NCBI RefSeq assembly: GCF_009674825.1
Contig: NZ_WKJH01000001.1
Span: 496,001-560,000 of the forward strand
Length of the DNA stretch: 64,000 bases
Source of the DNA: Maribacter luteus
GTDB lineage: Bacteria; Bacteroidota; Bacteroidia; Flavobacteriales; Flavobacteriaceae
Reading direction: 5' to 3'
Under the pieces are notes generated by a model. The model was not told where the DNA came from, ran no database searches, and worked only from the letters and a program-made list of their open reading frames with translations. Of the stretch, positions 19,317 to 29,959 are shown one piece after another. Within the stretch, counting starts at the first letter, position 1; every line of letters starts with the position of its first letter. The translations under genes and the position numbers were made by a program.

Positions 19317-20933
19317 ATGTTCAAACGACTTTTCGCATACATTTTTCTCTTTTTTATTGCCGCTGCCCTAGTGCAATGTGCTAAACGTGGAAGGCCGACA
19401 GGAGGCCCAAAAGATGTTGATCCCCCGGTTTTACTGAAAGCTGAACCAGAAAATATGACCACTGGGTTCAAGGCCACCAAAATAAGACTGTATTTTGATG
19501 AATTGGTTAAGTTGGAAGACGTACAGGAACAACTCATCGTATCCCCACCACTTAAATACACCCCTATCATTACACCTCAGGGAGGTGCCAACAAATTCGT
19601 TGAGATAACCATTAAGGATACCCTTCAAGAAAATACGACCTATACCATGAACTTTGGACAGAGCATCGTAGACAACAATGAAGGTAACCCCAATAGCTTT
19701 TTAACCTATGTTTTTTCTACGGGAAGCTATATTGATTCACTTGAGTTAAAAGGAGCCATCAAAGATGCATTTAATCGCAAAGCCGATGACTTCGTCAGTG
19801 TTATGCTCTATGAAATAGATACAGCCTATACGGATTCTACCATTTACCATAAACCACCCAACTATATAACCAATACCTTGGATAGTGCGGTCATTTTCAC
19901 TTTAAGAAACCTAAAGGCCGGAAAATATGCATTGTTCGCCTTAAAGGATGAGAACAAAAACTATATGTTCGACCAAAATCTGGATAAAATTGGCTTTCTC
20001 ACTGATACACTTTCCATACCTACGGATTCTACTTACCTCTTGACACTTTTCAAAGAAACCCCAGATTATAAATTATCCGTACCGAGCCTTGCTGCAAGCA
20101 ATAAAATCATTTTCGGTTATTATGGTAATGGAGAAGATATTGATATATCACTATTAAGCGAAATACCTGATACGGTCAAAACCGCAATATTAAAAGAAAG
20201 GGACAAGGATACATTAAATTATTGGTTCACCCCTTTTGAAATGGACTCCCTCATTTTCACGATAAAAAACGAAACCTTGAAAAACATAGACACCTTTACG
20301 GTTAAAAAGCGTAAGGTAGAATTCGATTCTATGAAAATACAGGCTAGTCAGAGCGGAACTTTGGATTTCATTAACCCCATGTGCATTGAGACCAATACCC
20401 CTTTAGTAGCCCTTGACACCTCTAAAATCGGCTTTATCAACAAAGATTCGCTTAATGTCGTTTTTACGGCTACTTTGGACAGTACGGAAAACAAAGTTGA
20501 TTTTGATTTTAAAAAAGAAGCAGAAGAAAACTATGTACTACAACTGTTTCCGGGGGCCATTACAGATTTCTTCGGAACTCAAAACGATACCCTGAACATA
20601 CGGTTGTCAACGAAAAGCTATGCCGATTTCGGCAACTTGAGCATGACAATTGTAGCTCAACCCGAAGATTACCCAATGGTTGTTCAATTAACCACCGAAA
20701 AAGGGGATGTAAAACGCGAATTGTATGCCGAAGAACCTAAAGTATTCGAATTCAATCATCTAGAACCATCCAAATACCTGGTTCGTGTGATTTTTGATAC
20801 CAATGGAAATCAAAAGTGGGATACAGGAAATTATCTAAAAAACATTCAACCTGAAAAAGTCTCTTATTACCCAGATGTTATCGAAGTAAGGGCAAATTGG
20901 GAATTGGAACAGACCTTTACGATTTCAAAGTAA
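19317..20933 (+). CDS. Lipoprotein with N-terminal bacterial Ig-like (Big_5) domain
   Basis: 538 residues. The signal peptide ends with LVQC (Cys21). A Big_5-type domain follows, from DPPVLLKAEPENMTTGFKA through TYTMNFGQSIVDNNEGN. The rest is beta-rich repeats, among them DENKNYMFDQNLDKIGFL and the C-terminal FDTNGNQKWDTGNYL, which resembles a calcium-binding loop. It is probably an outer-membrane lipoprotein of the periplasm or surface; its function is not established. The gene ends 17 bases inside the convergent nitrilase-family gene. Confidence 0.8.
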   Translation: MFKRLFAYIFLFFIAAALVQCAKRGRPTGGPKDVDPPVLLKAEPENMTTGFKATKIRLYFDELVKLEDVQEQLIVSPPLKYTPIITPQGGANKFVEITIKDTLQENTTYTMNFGQSIVDNNEGNPNSFLTYVFSTGSYIDSLELKGAIKDAFNRKADDFVSVMLYEIDTAYTDSTIYHKPPNYITNTLDSAVIFTLRNLKAGKYALFALKDENKNYMFDQNLDKIGFLTDTLSIPTDSTYLLTLFKETPDYKLSVPSLAASNKIIFGYYGNGEDIDISLLSEIPDTVKTAILKERDKDTLNYWFTPFEMDSLIFTIKNETLKNIDTFTVKKRKVEFDSMKIQASQSGTLDFINPMCIETNTPLVALDTSKIGFINKDSLNVVFTATLDSTENKVDFDFKKEAEENYVLQLFPGAITDFFGTQNDTLNIRLSTKSYADFGNLSMTIVAQPEDYPMVVQLTTEKGDVKRELYAEEPKVFEFNHLEPSKYLVRVIFDTNGNQKWDTGNYLKNIQPEKVSYYPDVIEVRANWELEQTFTISK

Positions 20934-21696
20934 ACCCGTCACGATCTTGTAAAAACTTTAGTTTACCCCTTGTTTTGGAAACATGGTTTTTGTTCAATGT
21001 GGCATAGAGAATAGTTTCGGTTTCTGCGAACACGATTTGCTCCCCTAGGCAATCATAAACGGCCGAATGTCCTGAATATTCGTATCCGGCATTATCAAAA
21101 CCACAACGGTTTACACCAACACAATAAGACATGTTTTCTATGGCCCGGGCCTTCAATAAGGTGTCCCAAGCCAAAATTCTAGGCTTAGGCCAATTGGCTA
21201 CATATACCAAAACATCATAATCATCATTGTTTCTGGCCCAAACCGGAAAACGTAGATCATAGCAGATCAATGGATAAACCCTAAAACCCTTATAACCCAT
21301 AATCAAGCGTTCAGTACCGGATGTATAGACCTTGTCTTCACCTGCCAAGGTAAAGGTATGGCGTTTATCGTACTGCGAAACCGTACCATTTGCTTCCACA
21401 AAAAACAACCGATTATAAAAATCCCCATTATCATAAAAAGGAATACTCCCCATTATGGCGGTATCATATGTTTTGGCTTCCTTTAGCATCCAATCGATGG
21501 TCTTTTGACCTTCTTCCCTATCTACATTATCGGGAGTCATAGTAAACCCGGTAATAAACATTTCGGGCAGTATTACCAGATCGGTATTCTGAGGTAGTTC
21601 TTTGAATTTCTTCGAAAATTTTGCCCTGTTTTCTTTTGGTGACTCCCAAATCAGAGGAGTTTGGACCAGGGCTATATTCAATTCAACATTATCCAT
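20917..21696 (-). CDS. Carbon-nitrogen hydrolase, omega-amidase (YafV-like)
   Basis: A 259-residue member of the nitrilase superfamily. The catalytic triad is clear: Glu45 in VILPEMFITGF, Lys111 in QYDKRHTF and Cys145 in PLICYDLRFPVW. The pattern fits YafV/NIT2-type omega-amidases, which deaminate alpha-ketoglutaramate or alpha-ketosuccinamate formed by transaminases. It is the last gene of the unit katG - ankyrin - NUDIX - amidase, starting three bases after the NUDIX stop. Its 3' end overlaps the convergent Ig-like gene by 17 bases. Confidence 0.9.
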   Translation of the reverse strand: MDNVELNIALVQTPLIWESPKENRAKFSKKFKELPQNTDLVILPEMFITGFTMTPDNVDREEGQKTIDWMLKEAKTYDTAIMGSIPFYDNGDFYNRLFFVEANGTVSQYDKRHTFTLAGEDKVYTSGTERLIMGYKGFRVYPLICYDLRFPVWARNNDDYDVLVYVANWPKPRILAWDTLLKARAIENMSYCVGVNRCGFDNAGYEYSGHSAVYDCLGEQIVFAETETILYATLNKNHVSKTRGKLKFLQDRDGFTLKS

Positions 21697-21699
21697 ATA

Positions 21700-22323
21700 T
21701 CAATCAAAATAAACGTTCACCCCATTATTTTTCACCATGGTGTACAATTGTTTTACTTGGGATTCAAGAATACGGTCTTTTGATAATTCAGGTAACTCGT
21801 TAATATTGAAAAATGCAGCACCGTCCATATCAAAACCAGGCCGTAAATCCCCTTGTTCAACATTACATAAAAAAATCAATTTATAAATATAAAAGGGTTG
21901 CGGGGGATGCGGATGCATTCGCTTATCATAAACTGCCAATAAACGATTCACCGAACATTGAAGGCCGGTTTCTTCTTCTATTTCCTTAACGACCACTTCG
22001 GAAGGAGTATATCCTATATCTGCCCAACCACCGGGAATCGTCCATTTACCATCAATTTTTTCTTTGGCCATTAAGATTTCACCCACATTATTCAGGACAA
22101 ACCCACGAACATCTACCTTTACGGTTGGATAATCTTTTTCGGGTATAAAAAAATCAGAGAGAACCCTTAGGGGCTTTTGCGACATATGGCTTAACAACTC
22201 TAGACTTATTTTACGAAGCTCTTCGTAACGCTCCTTATTGTATTCATCTTCGGCATAAACCAGCCCGGTATCTGCCAATGCCTTTATACGTTTTACCAAC
22301 TCAAGATTTTGGTCCTCTTTCAT
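21700..22323 (-). CDS. NUDIX hydrolase with N-terminal helical domain
   Basis: 207 residues. The first 60 are a helical domain like PF12535 of bacterial ADP-ribose-type NUDIX enzymes. The NUDIX box lies at 99-121 (GWADIGYTPSEVVVKEIEEE then TGL). The metal-binding glutamates of the KEIEEETGL part are all present. The box departs from consensus in having Tyr105 for the first Glu and Lys113 for Arg. It probably hydrolyses a nucleoside diphosphate linked to another moiety; the substrate is unknown. It starts nine bases after the ankyrin gene and is followed by the amidase gene, so it is operonic. Confidence 0.88.
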   Translation of the reverse strand: MKEDQNLELVKRIKALADTGLVYAEDEYNKERYEELRKISLELLSHMSQKPLRVLSDFFIPEKDYPTVKVDVRGFVLNNVGEILMAKEKIDGKWTIPGGWADIGYTPSEVVVKEIEEETGLQCSVNRLLAVYDKRMHPHPPQPFYIYKLIFLCNVEQGDLRPGFDMDGAAFFNINELPELSKDRILESQVKQLYTMVKNNGVNVYFD

Positions 22324-22332
22324 AGACCAATA

Positions 22333-22812
22333 TTACTCATTTTCCAGCAATTCGATAAGTATGGGGTTTTCACCGATTTTTGCATGGTCCAAGGCTGTAA
22401 AGCCACGGGCATCCTTTTTACTAACATCTGCCTTATTGGCCAATAATACTTTGACGACTTCTTCCTTATTGGCCGAAACGGCATAAATCAACGATGTTGC
22501 ACCTGTGGCATTCTGTGAATTCACATCGGCACCTTGTGTTATGAGTTCTTTGACTATTTCAGTATGCCCTTTAAAAGAAACACCTAATAGAGCTGTATTA
22601 CCCGACCCATCCTTAGCTTCTACATCAGCTCCGTTTTCAAGTAAAAAACGTGAAATTTGTGCATGGCCATAGTAGGTCGCCAATATTAAAGGCGTTGAGC
22701 CCCTTTCATCTTTGGCATTCAGTAACCTAGGATTTGATGAATATATCCCAACAACCTGTTCTAAATTTCCATTCCTGATTTCATTGAAAAAATCCCGTAT
22801 TGTGTATTCCAT
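22333..22812 (-). CDS. Ankyrin repeat protein next to katG
   Basis: 159 residues, no signal peptide, four to five ankyrin repeats. Residues 37-69 begin RGSTPLILATYYGHAQISRF; later repeats read GNTALLGVSFKGHTEIVKEL, GATSLIYAVSANKEEVVKVL and GFTALDHAKIGENPI. Ankyrin repeats mediate protein binding. Small ankyrin proteins next to catalase genes are a known association: AnkB of Pseudomonas aeruginosa is needed for full KatB catalase activity. A helper role for KatG is therefore a reasonable inference. The gene lies 105 bases after katG on the same strand. Confidence 0.88.
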   Translation of the reverse strand: MEYTIRDFFNEIRNGNLEQVVGIYSSNPRLLNAKDERGSTPLILATYYGHAQISRFLLENGADVEAKDGSGNTALLGVSFKGHTEIVKELITQGADVNSQNATGATSLIYAVSANKEEVVKVLLANKADVSKKDARGFTALDHAKIGENPILIELLENE

Positions 22813-22917
22813 AAGAATAAATATAAAAAAACTATCACACCAATATATGACCGATGTGATAGTTTTAGGTATTGATAATCCGGCTAAAAAAATTACCGAA
22901 CGTTTTTAGAACTCATA

Positions 22918-25128
<2,211 letters not shown>

Positions 25129-25353
25129 TTAATTTTAATTCTTTATATACTAGCTATTTAAAGTAATATTTATAGGTATTTAAAGATACGACATAGAATA
25201 ACAACCAAACCGGATTTATTATATTTATAGATTATAGAGCGATTGGTTTTATCTATGTTTTTTATTTTTTCAATATCATTTACTTATCAATTCTACTGAA
25301 CGATAAATTATATATCTTAATATCGTAGCTTACCGAGCATAAACGTTAAAAAA

Positions 25354-25959
25354 ATGAAAAAGATAACTATACCCATTTTAGCCTTATTCCTAATTTCCTT
25401 TGGAATAATAACGACAGGAATAAGTGAAGAAGACCGGATAATGACAGAAACGGAGTTGACAAGAACCCAGGATTACTTAATAATGACCCTAGAAGGTCTT
25501 AATGAAGCCCAACTGAATTTTAAACCAAATGCAGAATCTTGGTCTATTGCAGAATGTGTGGAACATTTGGCCATTTCTGAGGAAATGTTTGCGTCGATGT
25601 TAGAGGAAGCCCTAAAAACACCGGCAGATCCCACAAAAAGGAGTTCGGTTCAAATGAGCGATGAGGATTTAATACAGATGATCACGAATAGGGAGGAAAA
25701 GGTGAAAACCAGCAAGGCTTTTGAGCCGACCGGAAAATACGGTTCACATACAGAAACGCTCGAATCATTTATAGAAAAACGAGGACAACATATTGAATAT
25801 ATAAAATCTACAGAGGACGATTTACGAAACCATTATGGTCAGCTCCCTTTCGCTACTATAGACGGACTTCAAATATTCCTTTTCATGAGCGGACATACAG
25901 AGCGTCATATATTTCAGATGGAAGAAATTATGACCCACGAAAATTTTCCGATGCCTTAA
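25354..25959 (+). CDS. Exported DinB-fold protein
   Basis: 201 residues: a signal peptide (about residues 1-22, MKKITIPILALFLISFGIIT) followed by a four-helix DinB/YfiT-type domain. The expected metal-binding histidines are present: His71 in ECVEHLAIS and His181/His185 in SGHTERHIFQ. Most DinB-family proteins are cytosolic thiol-dependent or metal-dependent enzymes, so an exported version is less usual. The substrate is unknown. It is divergent from katG across 237 bases and is not obviously in an operon with the following kinase. Confidence 0.8.
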   Translation: MKKITIPILALFLISFGIITTGISEEDRIMTETELTRTQDYLIMTLEGLNEAQLNFKPNAESWSIAECVEHLAISEEMFASMLEEALKTPADPTKRSSVQMSDEDLIQMITNREEKVKTSKAFEPTGKYGSHTETLESFIEKRGQHIEYIKSTEDDLRNHYGQLPFATIDGLQIFLFMSGHTERHIFQMEEIMTHENFPMP

Positions 25960-26167
25960 AGTCTAATTGGTCTTTATATTTTTTGGATCGCACTATCCCA
26001 TCTTATAAAAGTAATTACAATGGCCATGCATGATCATCAAACATCTATGGAAAAAAGATTAGGCTAATTGATAGCCAATGGATAGGCTGTTCAACGAAAA
26101 CATCTAATTATCAACGAAATGGATTTAATTCTACACACTATAGAAGTCTTTTCCTACGTTATACTGT

Positions 26168-26175
26168 TAATTTTG
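26168..26175 (+). promoter_or_regulatory. -7 box for the histidine kinase gene
   Basis: TAATTTTG, an exact TAnnTTTG match, 29 bases before the TTG start at 26204. The spacing supports that start. No -33 element is recognised. Confidence 0.45.
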
Positions 26176-26203
26176 TATATTTAAAAAACTAAATAACAAG
26201 CTT

Positions 26204-28078
26204 TTGGAAACACATTCCTTTAATTTCCTGTTCAAAGAATCTATTTACCCCATGGCCATAGTGGATCATGAAATGCGTTTTTTGAACCATTCGAAATTAT
26301 GGTTACAAGATTTAGGTATAAAGGATTCTAATATTATCGGAAAAACCTTTTATGATGTTTTCCCGAATACTCCCGAAGAAATAAAAATTATTCACCAGCA
26401 CTGCCTAAGACATACCGTTAAGCAGAGTAAGATCCAAACAATAACCCAATCTGATGGTAGTCAAAAATGGGTAGATTGGCAAATCAAAGGTTGGAAAGAA
26501 GAATCGAAAAAACTCAGTGGTCTTTTAATCGTTGCTGAGGACATCACCTTGAAAAAGAGAAAGGAAGAACTATTGCTAAATATACAACGTGTTGCCAAAA
26601 TAGGGGGTTGGGAGTTCGATTTCGTAGCAAACAAGGCTTATCTAAGTGATATCACCAAAGAAATACATGAACTACCCTTGGATTATGAAATGGATTTGGA
26701 AAAAGGTTTGGAATTTTACAAAGAGGGTGAACATCGTGACAAAATAACAAGGGTGGTCAATGAGGCCGTGACCCATCATATGCCTTGGGATATTGAAACA
26801 ATCCTCATAACCGCCAAGGGTAATGAACGCTGGGTAAGAAGCATAGGGGAATGTGAAGTTGTTGACAATAAATGTATTCGTATATATGGCACTTTTCAAG
26901 ATATAGACCAAAAGAAAAGAATTGAACTTCATAATCAAGAAATTTCCGAAAGGTTGACCATTGCAACCACCGATGCCGCTAACATCGGTATATGGGAATA
27001 TAATATATTCAATAGAAAGGTCACTTGGGACGATAATCTATATCGTATCTACGGTGTTACAAGAGATAAATTCGAGGAAACCATCGATGCCTGGGAAGCC
27101 ATTATACACCCAGATGACAAAATACACTGTCATAATGAAATAGAATTGGCAATTGTCAACAATAAAAAATGCACCATTGAATTTAGGATAATATGGCCCA
27201 ACGGTGAATTAAGATATATACGATCGGAGTTCACGATAAGCCGTTACCAAAATGGCGTACCTTCACGACTAATCGGGGCTACTTGGGATATAACAGAAGC
27301 GAAAACCGCCGAACAGAACCTGAAGGAATTATTGGAAGTTACCAGTGAGCAGAACGATAGTCTCATGAATTTCGCCCATATCGTTTCCCACAATTTAAGG
27401 TCGCACTCAAGCAACCTATCCATGCTAACCGGGTTCCTCACCCAGGAAGAGGATGAGAATGAAAAATCTAGCCTTGTTAAAATGTTGAATGATGCATCGA
27501 TCAGCCTAAATGAAACTGTAACACATCTGAGTGAAGTGGTTCATGTAAAGACCAATTCGGAAGAGAAAATGAAAAAAACCAATCTTCTTAAGGCAATAAT
27601 CGCTGTTGAAAAAAATATTAGGGCCCTACTCAACGAAAAAGAAGCGGTTTGCAATATTAGTGTTGATGCATCCATAAATATTCAAGCAGTACCGGCCTAT
27701 CTAGATAGTATCTTGTTGAATCTGTTCACAAACAGTATTAAATATAGTTCACCCAAAAGAAAACCTATCATAGATATCAAAGCTGAAGTAAAGGATGATG
27801 TGGTCCTATTTACATTTGCGGATAATGGATTAGGCATAAATTTGGAAAAACATGGTAAAAAGTTATTTGGAATGTACAAAACCTTCCATAAGAACAAGGA
27901 CTCCAAAGGTATAGGCCTCTTCATTACCAAAAACCAAATTGAAGCCATGAACGGCAAGATAGAGGTTGAGAGTACAGAGGATGTTGGAACTTCATTTAAA
28001 CTGACTTTTAAGAAAACAATAGAAAACGAACACCATAAAAAAAATGAAAAAGATAGAGAGCACTTGTATTATCGATGA
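26204..28078 (+). CDS. PAS-domain sensor histidine kinase
   Basis: 624 residues without membrane helices, hence a cytosolic sensor. Three PAS domains run from about 8-118, 126-238 and 250-365; the third ends in LIGATWDITEAK. The phospho-acceptor is probably His396 in AHIVSHNLRSH, a form common in Bacteroidota kinases. The ATPase domain has its N box with Asn506 and Asn510 (LNLFTNSIKYSS), G1 at DNGLGI (540-545) and G2 at SKGIGLF. The start is TTG at 26204; the first ATG (codon 17) would cut into the first PAS domain. A receiver-only gene overlaps its end by 35 bases. Confidence 0.9.
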   Translation: METHSFNFLFKESIYPMAIVDHEMRFLNHSKLWLQDLGIKDSNIIGKTFYDVFPNTPEEIKIIHQHCLRHTVKQSKIQTITQSDGSQKWVDWQIKGWKEESKKLSGLLIVAEDITLKKRKEELLLNIQRVAKIGGWEFDFVANKAYLSDITKEIHELPLDYEMDLEKGLEFYKEGEHRDKITRVVNEAVTHHMPWDIETILITAKGNERWVRSIGECEVVDNKCIRIYGTFQDIDQKKRIELHNQEISERLTIATTDAANIGIWEYNIFNRKVTWDDNLYRIYGVTRDKFEETIDAWEAIIHPDDKIHCHNEIELAIVNNKKCTIEFRIIWPNGELRYIRSEFTISRYQNGVPSRLIGATWDITEAKTAEQNLKELLEVTSEQNDSLMNFAHIVSHNLRSHSSNLSMLTGFLTQEEDENEKSSLVKMLNDASISLNETVTHLSEVVHVKTNSEEKMKKTNLLKAIIAVEKNIRALLNEKEAVCNISVDASINIQAVPAYLDSILLNLFTNSIKYSSPKRKPIIDIKAEVKDDVVLFTFADNGLGINLEKHGKKLFGMYKTFHKNKDSKGIGLFITKNQIEAMNGKIEVESTEDVGTSFKLTFKKTIENEHHKKNEKDREHLYYR

Positions 28079-28445
28079 TGACCCGATATTCATTTACGGC
28101 ACCAAAAGAATCATGAAAGAAATGGATTTCTGCGATGACATTCTTGTATTCAACAATGGACAAGATGCCATTGACGGATTAATGGATATTACCGCGCAAG
28201 GCAAAAAATTACCCTCGGTAATTTTCTTGGACTTGAATATGCCTATCATGGACGGATGGGAGTTTTTGGAAGATTTCGTAAAAATTCCAAATCATAATAG
28301 GGAAAAGGTTACCGTTTATATCATAAGCTCTTCTGTAGATCCCCGTGATGTTGAACGCGTTAAGGATTATGATGTGGTCAACAACTATATTCTTAAACCA
28401 ATTACCCCTCAAGACCTTCAGAATGTCCTTGCCGAAGTAGCATAA
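28044..28445 (+). CDS. Single-domain response regulator (CheY-like receiver)
   Basis: 133 residues forming one receiver domain and no output domain. The acidic pocket is Asp11/Asp12 (CIIDDDP), the phospho-acceptor is Asp63 in VIFLDLNMPIMDGW, followed by Ser95/Ser96 and Lys118 in YILKPIT. The start lies 35 bases inside the end of the kinase gene, so the two are translationally linked and almost certainly partners. With no DNA-binding domain it must act by protein contact or pass the phosphate on. Confidence 0.93.
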   Translation: MKKIESTCIIDDDPIFIYGTKRIMKEMDFCDDILVFNNGQDAIDGLMDITAQGKKLPSVIFLDLNMPIMDGWEFLEDFVKIPNHNREKVTVYIISSSVDPRDVERVKDYDVVNNYILKPITPQDLQNVLAEVA

Positions 28446-28455
28446 GTAAGGAGAT

Positions 28456-29826
28456 TTATCGACTTCCCGGCGAAAAATTTTCCGGGGCATTTTGTGGCTG
28501 GTTTATTGTGCCCGATGCCCCGGTATCATTGTAAATTACCCATTCACTGAAGGTAAAGGTCGCATTTGCTAGGGTAATTTCCGGTCTCCTGAATGCCCCA
28601 CCATCTTCGAACTCATGGTCGGTACCCGAACCATCTTCCCCTATTACACCAAAAGAATCAATGACAGTCCCAAAGGGATCTACAAGTTGTAGATTATCAT
28701 CCCCGTTAGAATCCGCTGGGCTGTTAGTGCCAACGGCCAAATCCGGTGCAAACCCATAAACGGCTTCAAATTCTGAAGCATTTGGCGAAATCAACAACGT
28801 ACGTTCAGCCCCAATTTCATATCCTGTTAAATCGATAGTTGAACTAATTTCAGTATTATCATTAGTGTAGCGAATCAAGGTCCATCCCTTTAAGGACAAT
28901 CCCGTTGAACCTGCATTGTATAACTCAACAAAACGTGCTCCGGAATTATTGTTGGGATCGGCCAATTCTGAAATGAATATTGAATTTGACGTAAATTCAT
29001 CGATAACTTCGGCACATCTTTCATTTTGAAAATCTATATCATCCAAATCCCTTACAACTATCTTAAAACCGGAATTATCCCTTAATAACACACCTACGAC
29101 AGAACCATTTCCGTCTGGTAACATACTTGACTGAAAATCTGAATACCCACTATTCAGTAATACAATGTCATTATCATCGCAATCTATTAACGTTCGCTCG
29201 GTTTCTTCCTCAACATCTGCAAATGGCAATCCCAGTTCCTCTTCTATGAACTCAACATCTTCGAACTGTACAAGCGTGTTGACCATTTGATCATCCAACC
29301 GATCAATTTGCGCCTCTACCGGAATCAACGATACTTCTTCATCACAAGATACAAACAGGTGTTGAGGCACAATATTGGCTGGCAACCTACCGACGGAGAG
29401 ATTACCGAAAGAAGTGAAAACCCCTCCCAGCTTATAAACACCTTGTTGTTTACCTAAATAAAGTCCCTTTAATTTTAGATAGATTTTACTCCCTATCGGA
29501 TAGAATAGATGGGAATCCCTAATATCAAAATCCAACTGGAATCCTTCTGAAGGATTTTCAGGACTATCTTGAAAATGCAACGAACTAAAAAAATTGCCCT
29601 TCTCATCAGATGAGACCACGTACCCCTCAATAATGAGATCATCCTGAATCTTTATCGTCCCATCTTCATATAAACCCTTCACTTCTGCAAAAGTCGAATT
29701 TGGTTCAAGCCCCAAAGCACATGATTCCTCTGGCTTATCAAAATTTCGGTCTTTAACACACCCAATCTGCATTATTAGAACCAAAAGAGCAATGCATGCT
29801 TCAAATTTCACTAATTTATTTGCCAT
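28456..29826 (-). CDS. Lipoprotein with DUF5689 (OB-like) and C-terminal lamin-tail domain
   Basis: 456 residues. Signal peptide with lipid-modified Cys23 (IMQIGC). Residues about 40-270 match the DUF5689 type, with the OB-fold-like strand pattern IIEGYVVSSDEKGNFFSSLH and EGFQLDFDIRD. Residues about 290-400 are a lamin-tail domain: SIFISELADPNNNSGARFVE, LKGWTLIRYTND and LISPNASEFEAVYG. Lamin-tail and OB domains are found fused to nucleases in extracellular enzymes of the ExeM type. Here the lipoprotein lies downstream of a TonB receptor (133-base gap, same strand), and a secreted nuclease is divergent on the other side. A surface-exposed nucleic-acid or phosphate scavenging role is inferred. 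Confidence 0.82.
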   Translation of the reverse strand: MANKLVKFEACIALLVLIMQIGCVKDRNFDKPEESCALGLEPNSTFAEVKGLYEDGTIKIQDDLIIEGYVVSSDEKGNFFSSLHFQDSPENPSEGFQLDFDIRDSHLFYPIGSKIYLKLKGLYLGKQQGVYKLGGVFTSFGNLSVGRLPANIVPQHLFVSCDEEVSLIPVEAQIDRLDDQMVNTLVQFEDVEFIEEELGLPFADVEEETERTLIDCDDNDIVLLNSGYSDFQSSMLPDGNGSVVGVLLRDNSGFKIVVRDLDDIDFQNERCAEVIDEFTSNSIFISELADPNNNSGARFVELYNAGSTGLSLKGWTLIRYTNDNTEISSTIDLTGYEIGAERTLLISPNASEFEAVYGFAPDLAVGTNSPADSNGDDNLQLVDPFGTVIDSFGVIGEDGSGTDHEFEDGGAFRRPEITLANATFTFSEWVIYNDTGASGTINQPQNAPENFSPGSR

Positions 29827-29959
29827 ACCAATTCATTTTGTTGGTAAAATATGGACATAAAGTGCCCGTTCAATTTTTATGTAGTTAGACCTTTTGGGAA
29901 CTCGAACTACAAGAAAATCCTTAAGATCACAACCCGTCATTCGCATGTACTTACCACTT

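Noticed and set aside
25200-25260. Spaced AACCAA / TTGGTT arms between katG and the DinB gene as an operator
   Set aside because: Six-base arms nearly 40 bases apart are expected by chance in AT-rich DNA.
26119-26184. 21-codon hydrophobic frame upstream of the histidine kinase
   Set aside because: It runs through the TAATTTTG promoter box of the kinase gene, so it would not be within the transcript.
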